Origin: JASLBX01 sp036373915
Lineage (GTDB): Bacteria > Actinomycetota > Actinomycetes > Jiangellales > Jiangellaceae
Length of the DNA: 59,840 nucleotides
Direction: 5' to 3'
Assembly: GCA_036373915.1 (NCBI GenBank)
Contig: DASUUU010000055.1
Span: 1 to 59,840, forward strand
The number at the start of each line of letters is the position of its first letter. The stretch's first letter is position 1. Below the pieces are notes generated by a model that was not told where the DNA came from, ran no database searches, and saw only the letters and a list, made by a program, of their open reading frames with translations. This document shows, in pieces, positions 35,486-43,796 of this stretch. The position numbers and the translations under genes are program-made.

Positions 35486-37243
35486 TCAGGCGTCCTCGGC
35501 CGGCTCGGCGTCCACACCGGCCTCGGCTCGCTGCTGCGCGGTGATGGGCGCAGGCGCAGCGGTAAGCGGGTCGTAGCCATTGCCCGTCTTCGGGAAGGCG
35601 ATGACGTCGCGGATCGACTCCGAGCCCGCCAGCAATGCGACCACGCGGTCCCAGCCGAAGGCGATGCCACCGTGCGGAGGGGCGCCGTACTTGAACGCCT
35701 CGAGGAGGAACCCGAACTTCTCCTCGGCTTGCTCGGGCGTCAGGCCCATCACCTGGAAGACCCGTTCCTGCACGTCACGGCGGTGGATACGGATCGAGCC
35801 GCCGCCGATCTCGTTGCCATTGCAGACCAGGTCGTACGCGTAGGCCAGCGCCGATCCGGGGTCCGTGTCGAACGTGTCCATGAACTCCGGCTTCGGAGCT
35901 GTGAACGCGTGGTGCACCGCCGTCCACGCACCTGACCCGACGGCCACCTCGTCGGTCTCCGAGACCGGCTCGAACAGCGGTGCGTCGATCACCCACACGA
36001 ACGACCAGGCGCTCTCGTCGACCAGGCCCGCGCGGCGGCCGATCTCCAGTCGCGCGGCCCCCAGCAGCGCTTGTGACGGCTTGCGGAAACCCGCCGCGAA
36101 GAAGATCGCATCACCAGGGCGAGCTCCCACGAGTTCGGCGAGCCCGCTCTTCTCGCCTTCGCTCAGGTTCTTGGCCACCGGTCCGCCGAGCGTGCCGTCC
36201 TCACCGACCAATACGTAAGCCAGGCCACGCGCTCCACGGGCCCGTGCCCAGTCCTGCCAGCCGTCGAGCTGCTTTCGGGTCTGCGACGCGCCTCCCGGCT
36301 GCACCACAGCGCCTACGTACGGGGCCTGGAAGACCCGGAAGGTGGTGTCCGCGAAGTGGGACGTGACCTCGGTGAGCTCGATCCCGAACCGCAGGTCTGG
36401 TTTGTCCGATCCGAATCGGTCCATCGCCTCGCGAAAGGTCATCCGCGGCATCGGTCGCGGCACGTCGTACCCGATCAGCTTCCACAGTGCAGCGACGATC
36501 TCTTCGGACAGCGCCATCACGTCGTCCTGCTCCACGAAGCTCATCTCGATGTCGAGCTGGGTGAACTCAGGCTGGCGGTCGGCGCGGAAGTCCTCGTCGC
36601 GGTAGCACCGGGCGATCTGGAAATAGCGTTCGAACCCGGCCACCATCAACAGCTGCTTGAACAGCTGCGGCGACTGCGGCAACGCGTACCAGGTTCCGGG
36701 CCGCAGGCGTGCCGGGACGAGGAAGTCGCGCGCGCCTTCCGGAGTCGACCGGGTGAGCGTGGGCGTCTCGATCTCGACGAAGTCGTGGGCTAGCAGCACC
36801 TCGCGAGCGGCCTGGTTGACCCTGGACCGCAGGCGCAACGCGGCGGCAGGCCCCGGGCGGCGCAGGTCGAGGTACCGGTGCCGCAGCCGGATCTCCTCAC
36901 CGACGTCCACGTGCTCGTCGAGTTGGAACGGCAGCGGGGCCGCTTCATTCAGGATGGCGACGTCGTTGGCGATCACTTCGATCTCCCCGGTGGGCAGGGC
37001 GGGGTTCTCGTTGCCCTCCGGCCGGCGAGCTACCGCACCGGTCACCTTGACGCAGACCTCGTTGCGCAGCCCGTGGGCCACGGTCTCGTCCCTGATGACC
37101 ACCTGTGAGACACCCGAGGCGTCACGAAGATCCAGGAACGCCACTCCCCCATGATCACGCCGCCGCGCGATCCAGCCGGTGAGCGTGACAGTCTGGCCGG
37201 CATGCTCGGCGCGGAGTTCTCCCGCCGAATGGGTCCGAAGCAC
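35486..37243 (-). CDS. aspS: Aspartyl-tRNA synthetase
   Basis: 585-residue class IIb synthetase charging tRNA-Asp (or both Asp and Asn tRNAs, if no AsnRS exists). N-terminal OB domain TLTGWIARRRDHGGVAFLDL, motif 2 YFQIARCYRDEDFRADRQ, GAD insertion, motif 3 GIAFGWDRVVALL. I choose GTG 37243 (LRTHSAGELRAEH), preceded by AAAGGA, over a TTG at 37273. Convergent with the iclR gene, 24 bp apart with no terminator hairpin visible. Confidence 0.97.
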   Translation of the reverse strand: MLRTHSAGELRAEHAGQTVTLTGWIARRRDHGGVAFLDLRDASGVSQVVIRDETVAHGLRNEVCVKVTGAVARRPEGNENPALPTGEIEVIANDVAILNEAAPLPFQLDEHVDVGEEIRLRHRYLDLRRPGPAAALRLRSRVNQAAREVLLAHDFVEIETPTLTRSTPEGARDFLVPARLRPGTWYALPQSPQLFKQLLMVAGFERYFQIARCYRDEDFRADRQPEFTQLDIEMSFVEQDDVMALSEEIVAALWKLIGYDVPRPMPRMTFREAMDRFGSDKPDLRFGIELTEVTSHFADTTFRVFQAPYVGAVVQPGGASQTRKQLDGWQDWARARGARGLAYVLVGEDGTLGGPVAKNLSEGEKSGLAELVGARPGDAIFFAAGFRKPSQALLGAARLEIGRRAGLVDESAWSFVWVIDAPLFEPVSETDEVAVGSGAWTAVHHAFTAPKPEFMDTFDTDPGSALAYAYDLVCNGNEIGGGSIRIHRRDVQERVFQVMGLTPEQAEEKFGFLLEAFKYGAPPHGGIAFGWDRVVALLAGSESIRDVIAFPKTGNGYDPLTAAPAPITAQQRAEAGVDAEPAEDA

Positions 37244-37362
37244 GTGGATCCTTTCAAGTTCGGTGCGAATCAAGCGTCCCGATCCTATGTAACCGGGCGA
37301 CCTCGCGCCGAACCAGCGAATAACCGGTTGCCGGCCACTGCGGCATTCGACAGCCTCGCCGC

Positions 37363-37761
37363 ATGGACATCCGCATTCAATGCCTGGTGATCAACGCTCT
37401 GGATCCCGCCGCCCAGGCTCGTTTCTGGGCCGCGGTCTTGGGGTGGCGGACCACGTACGAGAACGACCACGAATCGGTGGTCGAGCCTCCGGCGGGCAGT
37501 GCTGAGGAGAACGTCGCGCCCGACCTGCTGTTCGTTCGCAGCCAGGAGCCGAAGGAGCACAAGAACCGGCTTCACCTCGACTTGCGGCCGCTTGATCAGA
37601 ACGCCGAAGTAGATCGGCTCGTCGGCCTCGGCGCCCGCAGGATCGACATCGGGCAGCCCCCCACGGCCAGTTGGGTAGTGTTGGCCGACCCCGAAGGCAA
37701 CGAGTTCTGCGTGCTTCGGCCGTTGACACCTGAGGAGTTGGCCGACGTCACATCAGGGTGA
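37363..37761 (+). CDS. VOC family (glyoxalase-like) protein
   Basis: 132 residues with the betaalphabetabetabeta module: N-terminal DIRIQCLVINALDPAAQARFWAAVLGW and C-terminal WVVLADPEGNEFCVLRP. The DxEGNEF end is typical of the actinobacterial glyoxalase-like (Glyoxalase_6) group. Substrate unknown; could bind a small organic molecule or confer resistance. Its last 14 bp overlap the end of the convergent radical SAM gene. Confidence 0.88.
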   Translation: MDIRIQCLVINALDPAAQARFWAAVLGWRTTYENDHESVVEPPAGSAEENVAPDLLFVRSQEPKEHKNRLHLDLRPLDQNAEVDRLVGLGARRIDIGQPPTASWVVLADPEGNEFCVLRPLTPEELADVTSG

Positions 37762-39253
37762 GTTGCTCGCCGGCAGATCGAACTGCGGCGGTTTCCCGCC
37801 GATCGTCGTGCCCGGCGGCGATACCCGGCGCCCGGCCGCGCGCTGATCGGTCCAGCCGGTACCGTTCCAGCAGCGGCCCGAGCGTGGACGCGACAGCGTC
37901 TCCGTACGAACTCGGAACGTACGCACCGCGCCCGTACAGGTCCTCGTAAGGCCCGACCAGATCGGGCCGCTCGCGGCCTAGCCAGTCCATGAACCATTCC
38001 CGTGCTCCCGGCCGCAGGTGCAGCGGGATCGGAGTGATGCTGGTGGCGCCCGCGGCCGCGAGCTCCGAGACAGCCGCCTCCAGGTGTTCGACCGAATCGG
38101 TCATATGTGGCAGCACCGGCGCCAGCAGGACGCCGCAGTCGAAGCCGGCGTCGCGGACTGCCCGCACCAGGTCGAGCCGAGCCCTCGGCGACGGCGCGCC
38201 AGGTTCCAGCCGCTCGTGCAGTTCCTCGTCGTAGATGGCGACCGAAACCGCCAACCCGACCTCGACTTCACTCGCGGCCCTGGCAAGAAGTGGCAGATCG
38301 CGCCGAAGCAGGGTGCCCTTGGTAAGGATCGAGAACGGCGTCCCCGACCCCGCCAGCGCCCGGATGATGCCGGGCATCAGCCGGTAGCGTCCCTCGGCCC
38401 GCTGGTAGGGGTCGGTGTTTGTGCCCAGCGCGACGTGTTCGCGGGTCCAGGAGGACCGGCCCAGCTCGCGCGAGACCACATCGGGTGCGTTGACCTTGAC
38501 GACTATCTCGGAGTCGAAGCCGGTCCCGGTGTCGAGTTCGAGCCAGGAGTGCGTGCCCCGGGCGAAGCAGTTGTGCGACACGACGCCATTGGCGATGAAG
38601 TCGCCGGTGCCGGTCGTGATGTCGTACATCGAACGTTCGGGACCGACCGGACCGATCGACGCCACGCGCAGCCCCGGCTCGCTGGTGACGGTGGTACCGG
38701 CGATCCTCCGCCGGCGGGAATGCCGCGGCAGGCGGCGCAGGGCGCCCGCGCCGACGAACTGGTCGGCCAGCGTCAGCTCGGCCACCGGTTGCCAGCCGCG
38801 AGTCGTGAGGAACTGATGGTCGGGGCTGGCCACGAACTCCGTGCCATCTTCGAGAACGAGCCGGACGGCCGGCTTGGTCGTCGACCAGTGAGCGTGTACG
38901 TCGGTAGGCCGGTACTGCCGTCGCCGGCCGGTCCGTTCGGTGCCGATAACGGTGTCTCCGACCCGGATCTCGGCGAGCGGTTTCTGCCGCCCGTCGCTCA
39001 TCAGGATCGGTGTGTCACCTGCCAGGCAGTAGACACACGCATGGCTGCAACCCCGGTACGGATTGATCGTCCATCGGAACGGCAGCCGCGACGCCTCCGG
39101 AACCTTGTTGAGCACACTGCGGGCGCGCACCTCATGGAACGTGACGCCAGCGAACTCCGGTGTACGCACAGACCGGAGCAACCCGGGTATGCGGGCCAGG
39201 CCTGGAAGAGCGCCCTCATCGAGCGCGTCGAGAGCCTGGGCTTGCCATCGCAC
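37748..39253 (-). CDS. Rv2578c-family radical SAM protein interrupted by a mini-intein
   Basis: 501-residue precursor; extein 348 residues, matching the usual ~340. The radical SAM cluster is RGCSHACVYC: Cys69 and Cys73, while the third cluster cysteine is replaced by intein Cys1 (Cys76) until splicing joins Tyr75 to Cys229 and gives CSHACVYCFARGTH. Downstream extein shows NTDPYQRAEGRYRLMPGI and VGLAVSVAIYDEEL, and resembles spore photoproduct lyase-like or SPL-type radical SAM enzymes; the role is unknown. GTG 39253 matches the RWxxQ family start but lacks a spaced Shine-Dalgarno. Overlaps the VOC gene by 14 bp. Confidence 0.92.
   Translation of the reverse strand: MRWQAQALDALDEGALPGLARIPGLLRSVRTPEFAGVTFHEVRARSVLNKVPEASRLPFRWTINPYRGCSHACVYCLAGDTPILMSDGRQKPLAEIRVGDTVIGTERTGRRRQYRPTDVHAHWSTTKPAVRLVLEDGTEFVASPDHQFLTTRGWQPVAELTLADQFVGAGALRRLPRHSRRRRIAGTTVTSEPGLRVASIGPVGPERSMYDITTGTGDFIANGVVSHNCFARGTHSWLELDTGTGFDSEIVVKVNAPDVVSRELGRSSWTREHVALGTNTDPYQRAEGRYRLMPGIIRALAGSGTPFSILTKGTLLRRDLPLLARAASEVEVGLAVSVAIYDEELHERLEPGAPSPRARLDLVRAVRDAGFDCGVLLAPVLPHMTDSVEHLEAAVSELAAAGATSITPIPLHLRPGAREWFMDWLGRERPDLVGPYEDLYGRGAYVPSSYGDAVASTLGPLLERYRLDRSARGRAPGIAAGHDDRRETAAVRSAGEQLTLM
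38570..39028 (-). other. Mini-intein, 153 residues, no homing endonuclease
   Basis: Residues Cys76-Asn228 of the host protein. Block A is CLAGDTPILMSDG, block B is FVASPDHQFL with His146, block F is MYDITTGTGDFIANG and block G is VVSHN followed by Cys+1. All splicing residues (Cys1, block B His, penultimate His, terminal Asn, Cys+1) are present, so it should splice. The length leaves no room for a LAGLIDADG domain. Intein-bearing members of this same family are known, so the insertion is likely old and vertically kept or previously mobile. Confidence 0.93.
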
Positions 39254-39260
39254 ACCTCAT

Positions 39261-39276
39261 TCGAACATACGTCTGA
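39261..39276 (-). promoter_or_regulatory. Weak LexA/SOS-like box upstream of the radical SAM gene
   Basis: TCGAACATACGTCTGA compared with the actinobacterial consensus TCGAACNNNNGTTCGA: left half perfect, right half 4 of 6. It lies 7 bp upstream of the GTG start, over the likely promoter. Two mismatches make it a candidate only. Confidence 0.4.
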
Positions 39277-39320
39277 TTGTTTGGCAAGTGGTGCTCCCCG
39301 ACCGCGCTGATGCTGGGGGC

Positions 39321-40595
39321 TCAGGTCGCCGAGTCGGACAGCCGTGTGATCAGATCGTCGGCAAGGCGGTCGAGTGCGATCGCAACCTGCTCCCCCGTGC
39401 TCAACTGCTTGACCTGCGCGACCCCGTCTGCAAGGTCACGATCTCCGGCAACGACGGCGAACGTGGCCCCACTTCTGTCGGCCGCCTTCATCGCACCCTT
39501 GAGCCCGCGGCCGCCGGTGGCGAGATCCGCCGCCACACCGGCGCGACGAAGGTCGGTCACGAACGCGAACAGGCGCCGCTCGGCCTCCTCGCCGAGTGGC
39601 ACCGCGAACACGGCGCAGCCGGCCGGCCCCGGCGGCCTGATGCCCTCGGCCTCCATCGCCAGCAGTGTCCGCTCGACGCCGAGCGCCCAGCCGACACCGG
39701 GCAACCTGGGCCCGCCGAGCGACTCGGACAACCCGTCATATCGCCCGCCACCGCCGATCGCCGACTGTGCGCCGAGGCCGTCGTGGACGAACTCGAACAG
39801 CGTCCGGGTGTAGTAGTCGAGGCCGCGCACCAGGCGGGGCTCGTCGACGAATTCGACCCCTGCGTCGGTGAGCAGCTGACGGATCCTGTCGTGGTGTGCG
39901 CGGTCGGCGGGCGACAGGAACTCCGTGATGAGCGGCGCCTCTGCCAGCGCGGCCTGCATCTCGGGTCGCTTGTCGTCGAGCACCCGCAGCGGGTTCAACT
40001 CCACTCGCCGGGCCGTCTCGTCGTCGAGATCGAGTCTGCGCAGGTGACTCTGAAGCGCGGTCCGGTAGGCGGGGCGCGATTCATCCGATCCCAGCGAGTT
40101 GAGCAGCACCCGGAACTGCGACAACCCGAGGCTGCGGTACGCATCGACCGCGAGCACGATGGTCTCGGCGTCGACGGCGGAGTCCTCGGTGCCGACCACC
40201 TCCGCGCCGACCTGTGAGAAGTGGCGGTACCTGCCCTTCTGCGGGCGCTCGTACCGGTAGTACGACCCGGAGTACCACAGCTTCACCGGCAGCGCTCCGC
40301 GGTGCAGGTTGCCCTCGAGAATGGCCCGCAAGACCGGAGCGGTGCCCTCGGGCCGCAAGGTGACGTCGTCCCCGCCCCGGGTCATGAACGAGTACATCTC
40401 CTTGGTAACCACGTCGGTCGATTCACCGACGCCGCGGACGAACAGCGCTGTCTCCTCGAACGCGGGCGTCTCGATGTAGGCGTAGCCTGCCCGGCGCAGT
40501 GGAGCGGCCATGGCGTCGCGGACGGCCAGGATGGCGTCGCCGCGCGGCGGCACCAGGTCGAACGTCCCTCGCGGGGCGCGAAATGTCGAGCTCAC
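39321..40595 (-). CDS. hisS: Histidyl-tRNA synthetase
   Basis: 424-residue class II synthetase. Motif 2-like YYRYERPQKGRYRHFSQ and the histidine-specific GLDYYTRTLFEFV are clear, with the anticodon-binding domain at about 330-424. GTG start at 40595 has AAGGGA upstream. Follows the metallo-hydrolase gene by 17 bp, an order shared with M. tuberculosis (Rv2581c-Rv2580c). Confidence 0.97.
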   Translation of the reverse strand: MSSTFRAPRGTFDLVPPRGDAILAVRDAMAAPLRRAGYAYIETPAFEETALFVRGVGESTDVVTKEMYSFMTRGGDDVTLRPEGTAPVLRAILEGNLHRGALPVKLWYSGSYYRYERPQKGRYRHFSQVGAEVVGTEDSAVDAETIVLAVDAYRSLGLSQFRVLLNSLGSDESRPAYRTALQSHLRRLDLDDETARRVELNPLRVLDDKRPEMQAALAEAPLITEFLSPADRAHHDRIRQLLTDAGVEFVDEPRLVRGLDYYTRTLFEFVHDGLGAQSAIGGGGRYDGLSESLGGPRLPGVGWALGVERTLLAMEAEGIRPPGPAGCAVFAVPLGEEAERRLFAFVTDLRRAGVAADLATGGRGLKGAMKAADRSGATFAVVAGDRDLADGVAQVKQLSTGEQVAIALDRLADDLITRLSDSAT

Positions 40596-40612
40596 GATGT
40601 CCCTTGATGTGC

Positions 40613-41311
40613 TCAGTGGCGGGCGTGCGAGCTCAGCCCCTGCAGGTAGGGGTTGGTCGCGCGCTCGCGGCCGATGGTGGTTCCTGGGCCGTGGCCGGGC
40701 AGGACGGTGATGTCGTCGCGCAGTGGAAGCACCTTCTGGGCGAGGCTGCGCAGCATCGCGGCGTGGTCACCGCCCGGCAGGTCGGTACGTCCGATGCTGC
40801 CCGCGAAGAGGACGTCGCCGGACAGGCACACCTCGGACCCTTCGTCGCCGCTGGGCAGCCGGAACATCACCGACCCTTCGGTATGGCCCGGCGCATGGTC
40901 GACCGTGATGTGCAGGCCGGCAAGCGCGACCGTCGTGCCGTCGGACAGCGGCCGCACATCATCGGGTTCGGCCCAATGCGCCGACCTGCCGAACTGCAAC
41001 TCGAGCATCGCCACGAGGCTCGGATCGAGCGTGGCGATCGGATCGACGAGGCGGTACCTGTCATCACCGTGGACGTACGCCGCGACGTCGCGCGCGTTGC
41101 ACACCGGTGTGACGGAGTAGACGTGGTCGAGATGCCCGTGAGTGAGCAGCACCGCCTGCGGCTTGAGCCGGTGCTCGCGTAGCACTTCATCGAGCCTGTC
41201 GAGTACTCCGATGCCGGGGTCGACGATCACGCACTCCTGCCCCGCGCCGGGGGCGAGCACGTAGCAGTTCGTCCCGAAAGCGGCAGCTGGGAATCCGACC
41301 GTGAGCACCAC
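40613..41311 (-). CDS. Glyoxalase II-like MBL-fold metallo-hydrolase
   Basis: 232-residue hydrolase with intact metal motif LTHGHLDHVYS (HxHxDH), DHAPGHTEGSVMFRL and LSGDVLFAGSIGRTDLPGG. This is the usual gene upstream of hisS in actinobacteria (Rv2581c). Probably a thioester hydrolase, though mycothiol-dependent glyoxalase or another substrate is possible. Contrast with the aromatic-operon MBL protein that lacks the DH of this motif. Confidence 0.9.
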   Translation of the reverse strand: MVLTVGFPAAAFGTNCYVLAPGAGQECVIVDPGIGVLDRLDEVLREHRLKPQAVLLTHGHLDHVYSVTPVCNARDVAAYVHGDDRYRLVDPIATLDPSLVAMLELQFGRSAHWAEPDDVRPLSDGTTVALAGLHITVDHAPGHTEGSVMFRLPSGDEGSEVCLSGDVLFAGSIGRTDLPGGDHAAMLRSLAQKVLPLRDDITVLPGHGPGTTIGRERATNPYLQGLSSHARH

Positions 41312-41440
41312 GTCAGCCTATCGACGCGTGTCGCAATGAGTCGAACTCGTTACGCAAGGCACGGCATCCACTGCCTAGACTGTCCGAACCCGGGAGGTAA
41401 GCCAACCTGCCCGGCAACGGGAGGGAACGAAGGAGTACCG

Positions 41441-42190
41441 GTGGCGAGCACCAAGGAGCGTCGTCGTCGCCAGCTCGCGCGCGAGAAGTGGGAGCGCCAG
41501 CAGGCCCGCCGGACCGTCGCTCGCCGGCGGCGCTTGATGATCCTGGCCATCGTCGTCGCCGTCGCGCTGATCGGCGGGCTTGTCGTCGCCCTGGGCGCCT
41601 GGCTGTCGTCGGACCGCGGAACAGAGCCGACCGCCACGGAGGGCCCCTGCGTCTATACGGAGATCGAGGCTGTCGAGGGCATCGGGCTGCCGCCTGGGGA
41701 GCCCGTAGCCGCCACGACCGCCACGATCACGCTCAACGGGTCTCCCGTCACCGTCGAATTGCTCGCCGACGACGCCCCGTGCACCGTGAACTCGTTGGTC
41801 CACCTGGCCGGCGCCGGCTATTTCGACGGCACATCCTGCCACCGGTTGGCGACGTCTGATTCACTCCGGGTGCTTCAGTGCGGCGATCCCACCGCCACGG
41901 GCAGTGGCGGGCCCGGCTACCAGTTCGGCCTCGAGAACGTCGACGGTGCGACCTACGAAGCGGGGACGGTCGCGATGGCTCGCCGCGCCGACGATCCCGA
42001 CTCGAACGGCAGCCAGTTCTTCCTCGTGTACGAGGACTCCCAGCTCCCGCCCGACTACACCGTCTTCGGCCGCATCACCGATGGGATCGACGTGCTGACC
42101 GAGGTGGCCGAGGCGGGCACCGAGGACGGCTCGACAGACGGCGCCCCTGCCGAGCCGGTGACCATCGACAGCCTCGTCACCGAGCCATGA
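41441..42190 (+). CDS. Membrane-anchored cyclophilin-type peptidylprolyl isomerase
   Basis: 249 residues: very basic cytoplasmic N-terminus (STKERRRRQLAREKW), one membrane helix (about 33-53), then an extracytoplasmic cyclophilin domain with TCHRLATSDSLRVLQCGDP, GTVAMARRADDPDSNGSQFF and VFGRITDGIDVL. The family's usual catalytic FHR Arg appears here as CHR. GTG 41441 has GAAGGAG; an upstream frame from 41336 reads Cys-rich nonsense. Corresponds in position to ppiB (Rv2582). Followed by the DUF349 gene. Confidence 0.93.
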   Translation: MASTKERRRRQLAREKWERQQARRTVARRRRLMILAIVVAVALIGGLVVALGAWLSSDRGTEPTATEGPCVYTEIEAVEGIGLPPGEPVAATTATITLNGSPVTVELLADDAPCTVNSLVHLAGAGYFDGTSCHRLATSDSLRVLQCGDPTATGSGGPGYQFGLENVDGATYEAGTVAMARRADDPDSNGSQFFLVYEDSQLPPDYTVFGRITDGIDVLTEVAEAGTEDGSTDGAPAEPVTIDSLVTEP

Positions 42191-42213
42191 GCTACCCGGA
42201 AAGAGGACCGACC

Positions 42214-43509
42214 GTGACCGAGACTCCAGGCACCCGCGGGACGCCCGAGGAGCCGGACCAGGCGCCGCCGTCGCCGGCCACGGTGGCGGAGAATTCCTGG
42301 GGCCGGGTCGACGAGAACGGCGACGTCTACGTGCGCACCGCCGCCGGTGAACGCCACATCGGCTCGTGGCAGGTCGGGCAGCCCGAACAGGCGTTGGACT
42401 TCTTTGCCCGAAAGTACGACGACCTCGTGGTCCAGATCGACCTTCTCGAGCAACGGCTAGAGTCCGGCGTTGCGGCGCCCGACGAGACAGAGGCCGCCGT
42501 GGCGAAGCTGCGCGACTTGCTCGCCGAGCCGCATGCCATCGGAGATCTCGATGCGCTGCTACGCCGCCTGGAGCACATCGAGCAGCGGGTCGAGCAGCGG
42601 CGCGCCGAGCGCCGGGCGGCCCGGGCCCGCGCTCTGGACGAGGCGCGCGAGCGCAAGGAGCAGGTCGCGGCCGAAGCGGAGGAGATTTCGCGCGGCGACG
42701 ACTGGCGCAACGGCGCAGACCGGCTGCGTGCGCTGCTCGACGAGTGGAAGTCCCTTCCCCGCCTTGATCGGGCTACCGATGATGCGCTGTGGCGGCGGTT
42801 CTCCACTGCCCGCACCCACTACACCAGGCGCCGCAAGACGCATTTCGCCGAACTGGCCGAGCGCCGTGAAGAAGCCAAGGTGATCAAGGAGCGGCTGGTC
42901 AAGGAGGCCGAAGAAATCGCCGCCTCGACCGACTGGGGTGCGACGGCGCGCCGGTACCGCGAGTTGATGTCGCAGTGGAAGGCAGCCGGACCGGCGCCCA
43001 AAGCGGTCGACGATGCGTTGTGGAAGCGGTTCCGTGCCGCGCAGGACACGTTCTTCGGGGCCCGGTCGGAGACGTTCGCCAAGCGCGACTCGGAACAGCA
43101 GGCGAACCTCGATGCCAAGCAAGCCCTGTTGGCCGAAGCCGAGGCGCTGCTTCCGATCACTGACTGGAAGGCGGCGCGAGCGGTTCTGCGCTCCATCCAG
43201 GAGCGCTGGGAGGCCGCAGGGCATGTACCCCGCGACGCCGTCAGGTCGATCGAGGCCCGGCTGCGCCGCGTCGAGGAGGCCGTTCGTGAGGCCGAGGAGT
43301 CCGAGTGGGAGCGCACTAATCCAGAGGCCCGGGCCCGGGCCGAGGCGACGGTCAACCAGCTGCGCGAGTCGATACATGACCTGGAGCAGCAGGTCGAGAA
43401 GGCGCGCGCGGCCGGCAACGACCGCAAGCTGGCCGAGGCCGAGGAGGCCTTGACGGCCCGGCGCGCCTGGCTCGAACAGGCCGAGCGCGCCCTTGAGGAG
43501 TTCGGCTGA
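42214..43509 (+). CDS. DUF349 domain-containing coiled-coil protein
   Basis: 431 residues, mostly Ala/Glu/Arg-rich coiled coil. Three or more DUF349 repeats are seen, each like ATDDALWRRFSTARTHYTRR, VDDALWKRFRAAQDTFFGAR. Start GTG 42214 (TETPGTRGTPEEPD) has AAAGAGG; the ATG at 42187 overlaps the cyclophilin stop (ATGA) and is a possible alternative. Often located between ppiase and relA in actinobacteria. The role is unclear; relatives have been linked to ribosome or stringent-response biology only loosely. Confidence 0.88.
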   Translation: MTETPGTRGTPEEPDQAPPSPATVAENSWGRVDENGDVYVRTAAGERHIGSWQVGQPEQALDFFARKYDDLVVQIDLLEQRLESGVAAPDETEAAVAKLRDLLAEPHAIGDLDALLRRLEHIEQRVEQRRAERRAARARALDEARERKEQVAAEAEEISRGDDWRNGADRLRALLDEWKSLPRLDRATDDALWRRFSTARTHYTRRRKTHFAELAERREEAKVIKERLVKEAEEIAASTDWGATARRYRELMSQWKAAGPAPKAVDDALWKRFRAAQDTFFGARSETFAKRDSEQQANLDAKQALLAEAEALLPITDWKAARAVLRSIQERWEAAGHVPRDAVRSIEARLRRVEEAVREAEESEWERTNPEARARAEATVNQLRESIHDLEQQVEKARAAGNDRKLAEAEEALTARRAWLEQAERALEEFG

Positions 43510-43559
43510 CTACCTAGGACTTCTGCAATGCGTCGGTTAGCCCGCACTGTGTCTGGTGC

Positions 43560-43706
43560 CCGCACCAAGCTTCCACAGCGCCCCTGCTTGGCTGCACCAA
43601 GCTTCCACAATGTTGGCCCGGCGACACCATGCTTCCTTGGTGCGCGGGTCGAACAGCACCATGCTTCCTTGGTGTCGGCCAGGTACCCCACCCCGCTTCC
43701 ACGGTG
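43560..43706 (+). repeat. Dispersed pentameric 21-bp repeat element, copy 2 (inverted)
   Basis: Five units start at 43560, 43592, 43622, 43654 and 43686 (spacing 32, 30, 32, 32), the same pattern as copy 1 read on the other strand. Third and fourth spacers/units are best kept: the 11-base CGCGGGTCGAA between units 3 and 4 is identical in both copies. Homology continues a little past unit 5 as CAGATNACCGGC-like sequence. Lies between the convergent DUF349 and relA genes, where it could be tolerated freely. The only other sequence in this 287-bp gap is a non-coding tail before relA. Confidence 0.92.
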
Positions 43707-43796
43707 CGCGCCAGATACCGGCGCCGAACGTCCGGCGAGCCCACGCACCTGCGGGTAAGCCCCGGCCGCTGCCGAACGTGATCGAACGGGAGCGTG

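Noticed and set aside
22560..43706. Exactly equal last digits (21000-bp offset) of the two repeat copies as a sign of periodic placement
   Set aside because: Two copies cannot define a period; the offset is a coincidence of window numbering.
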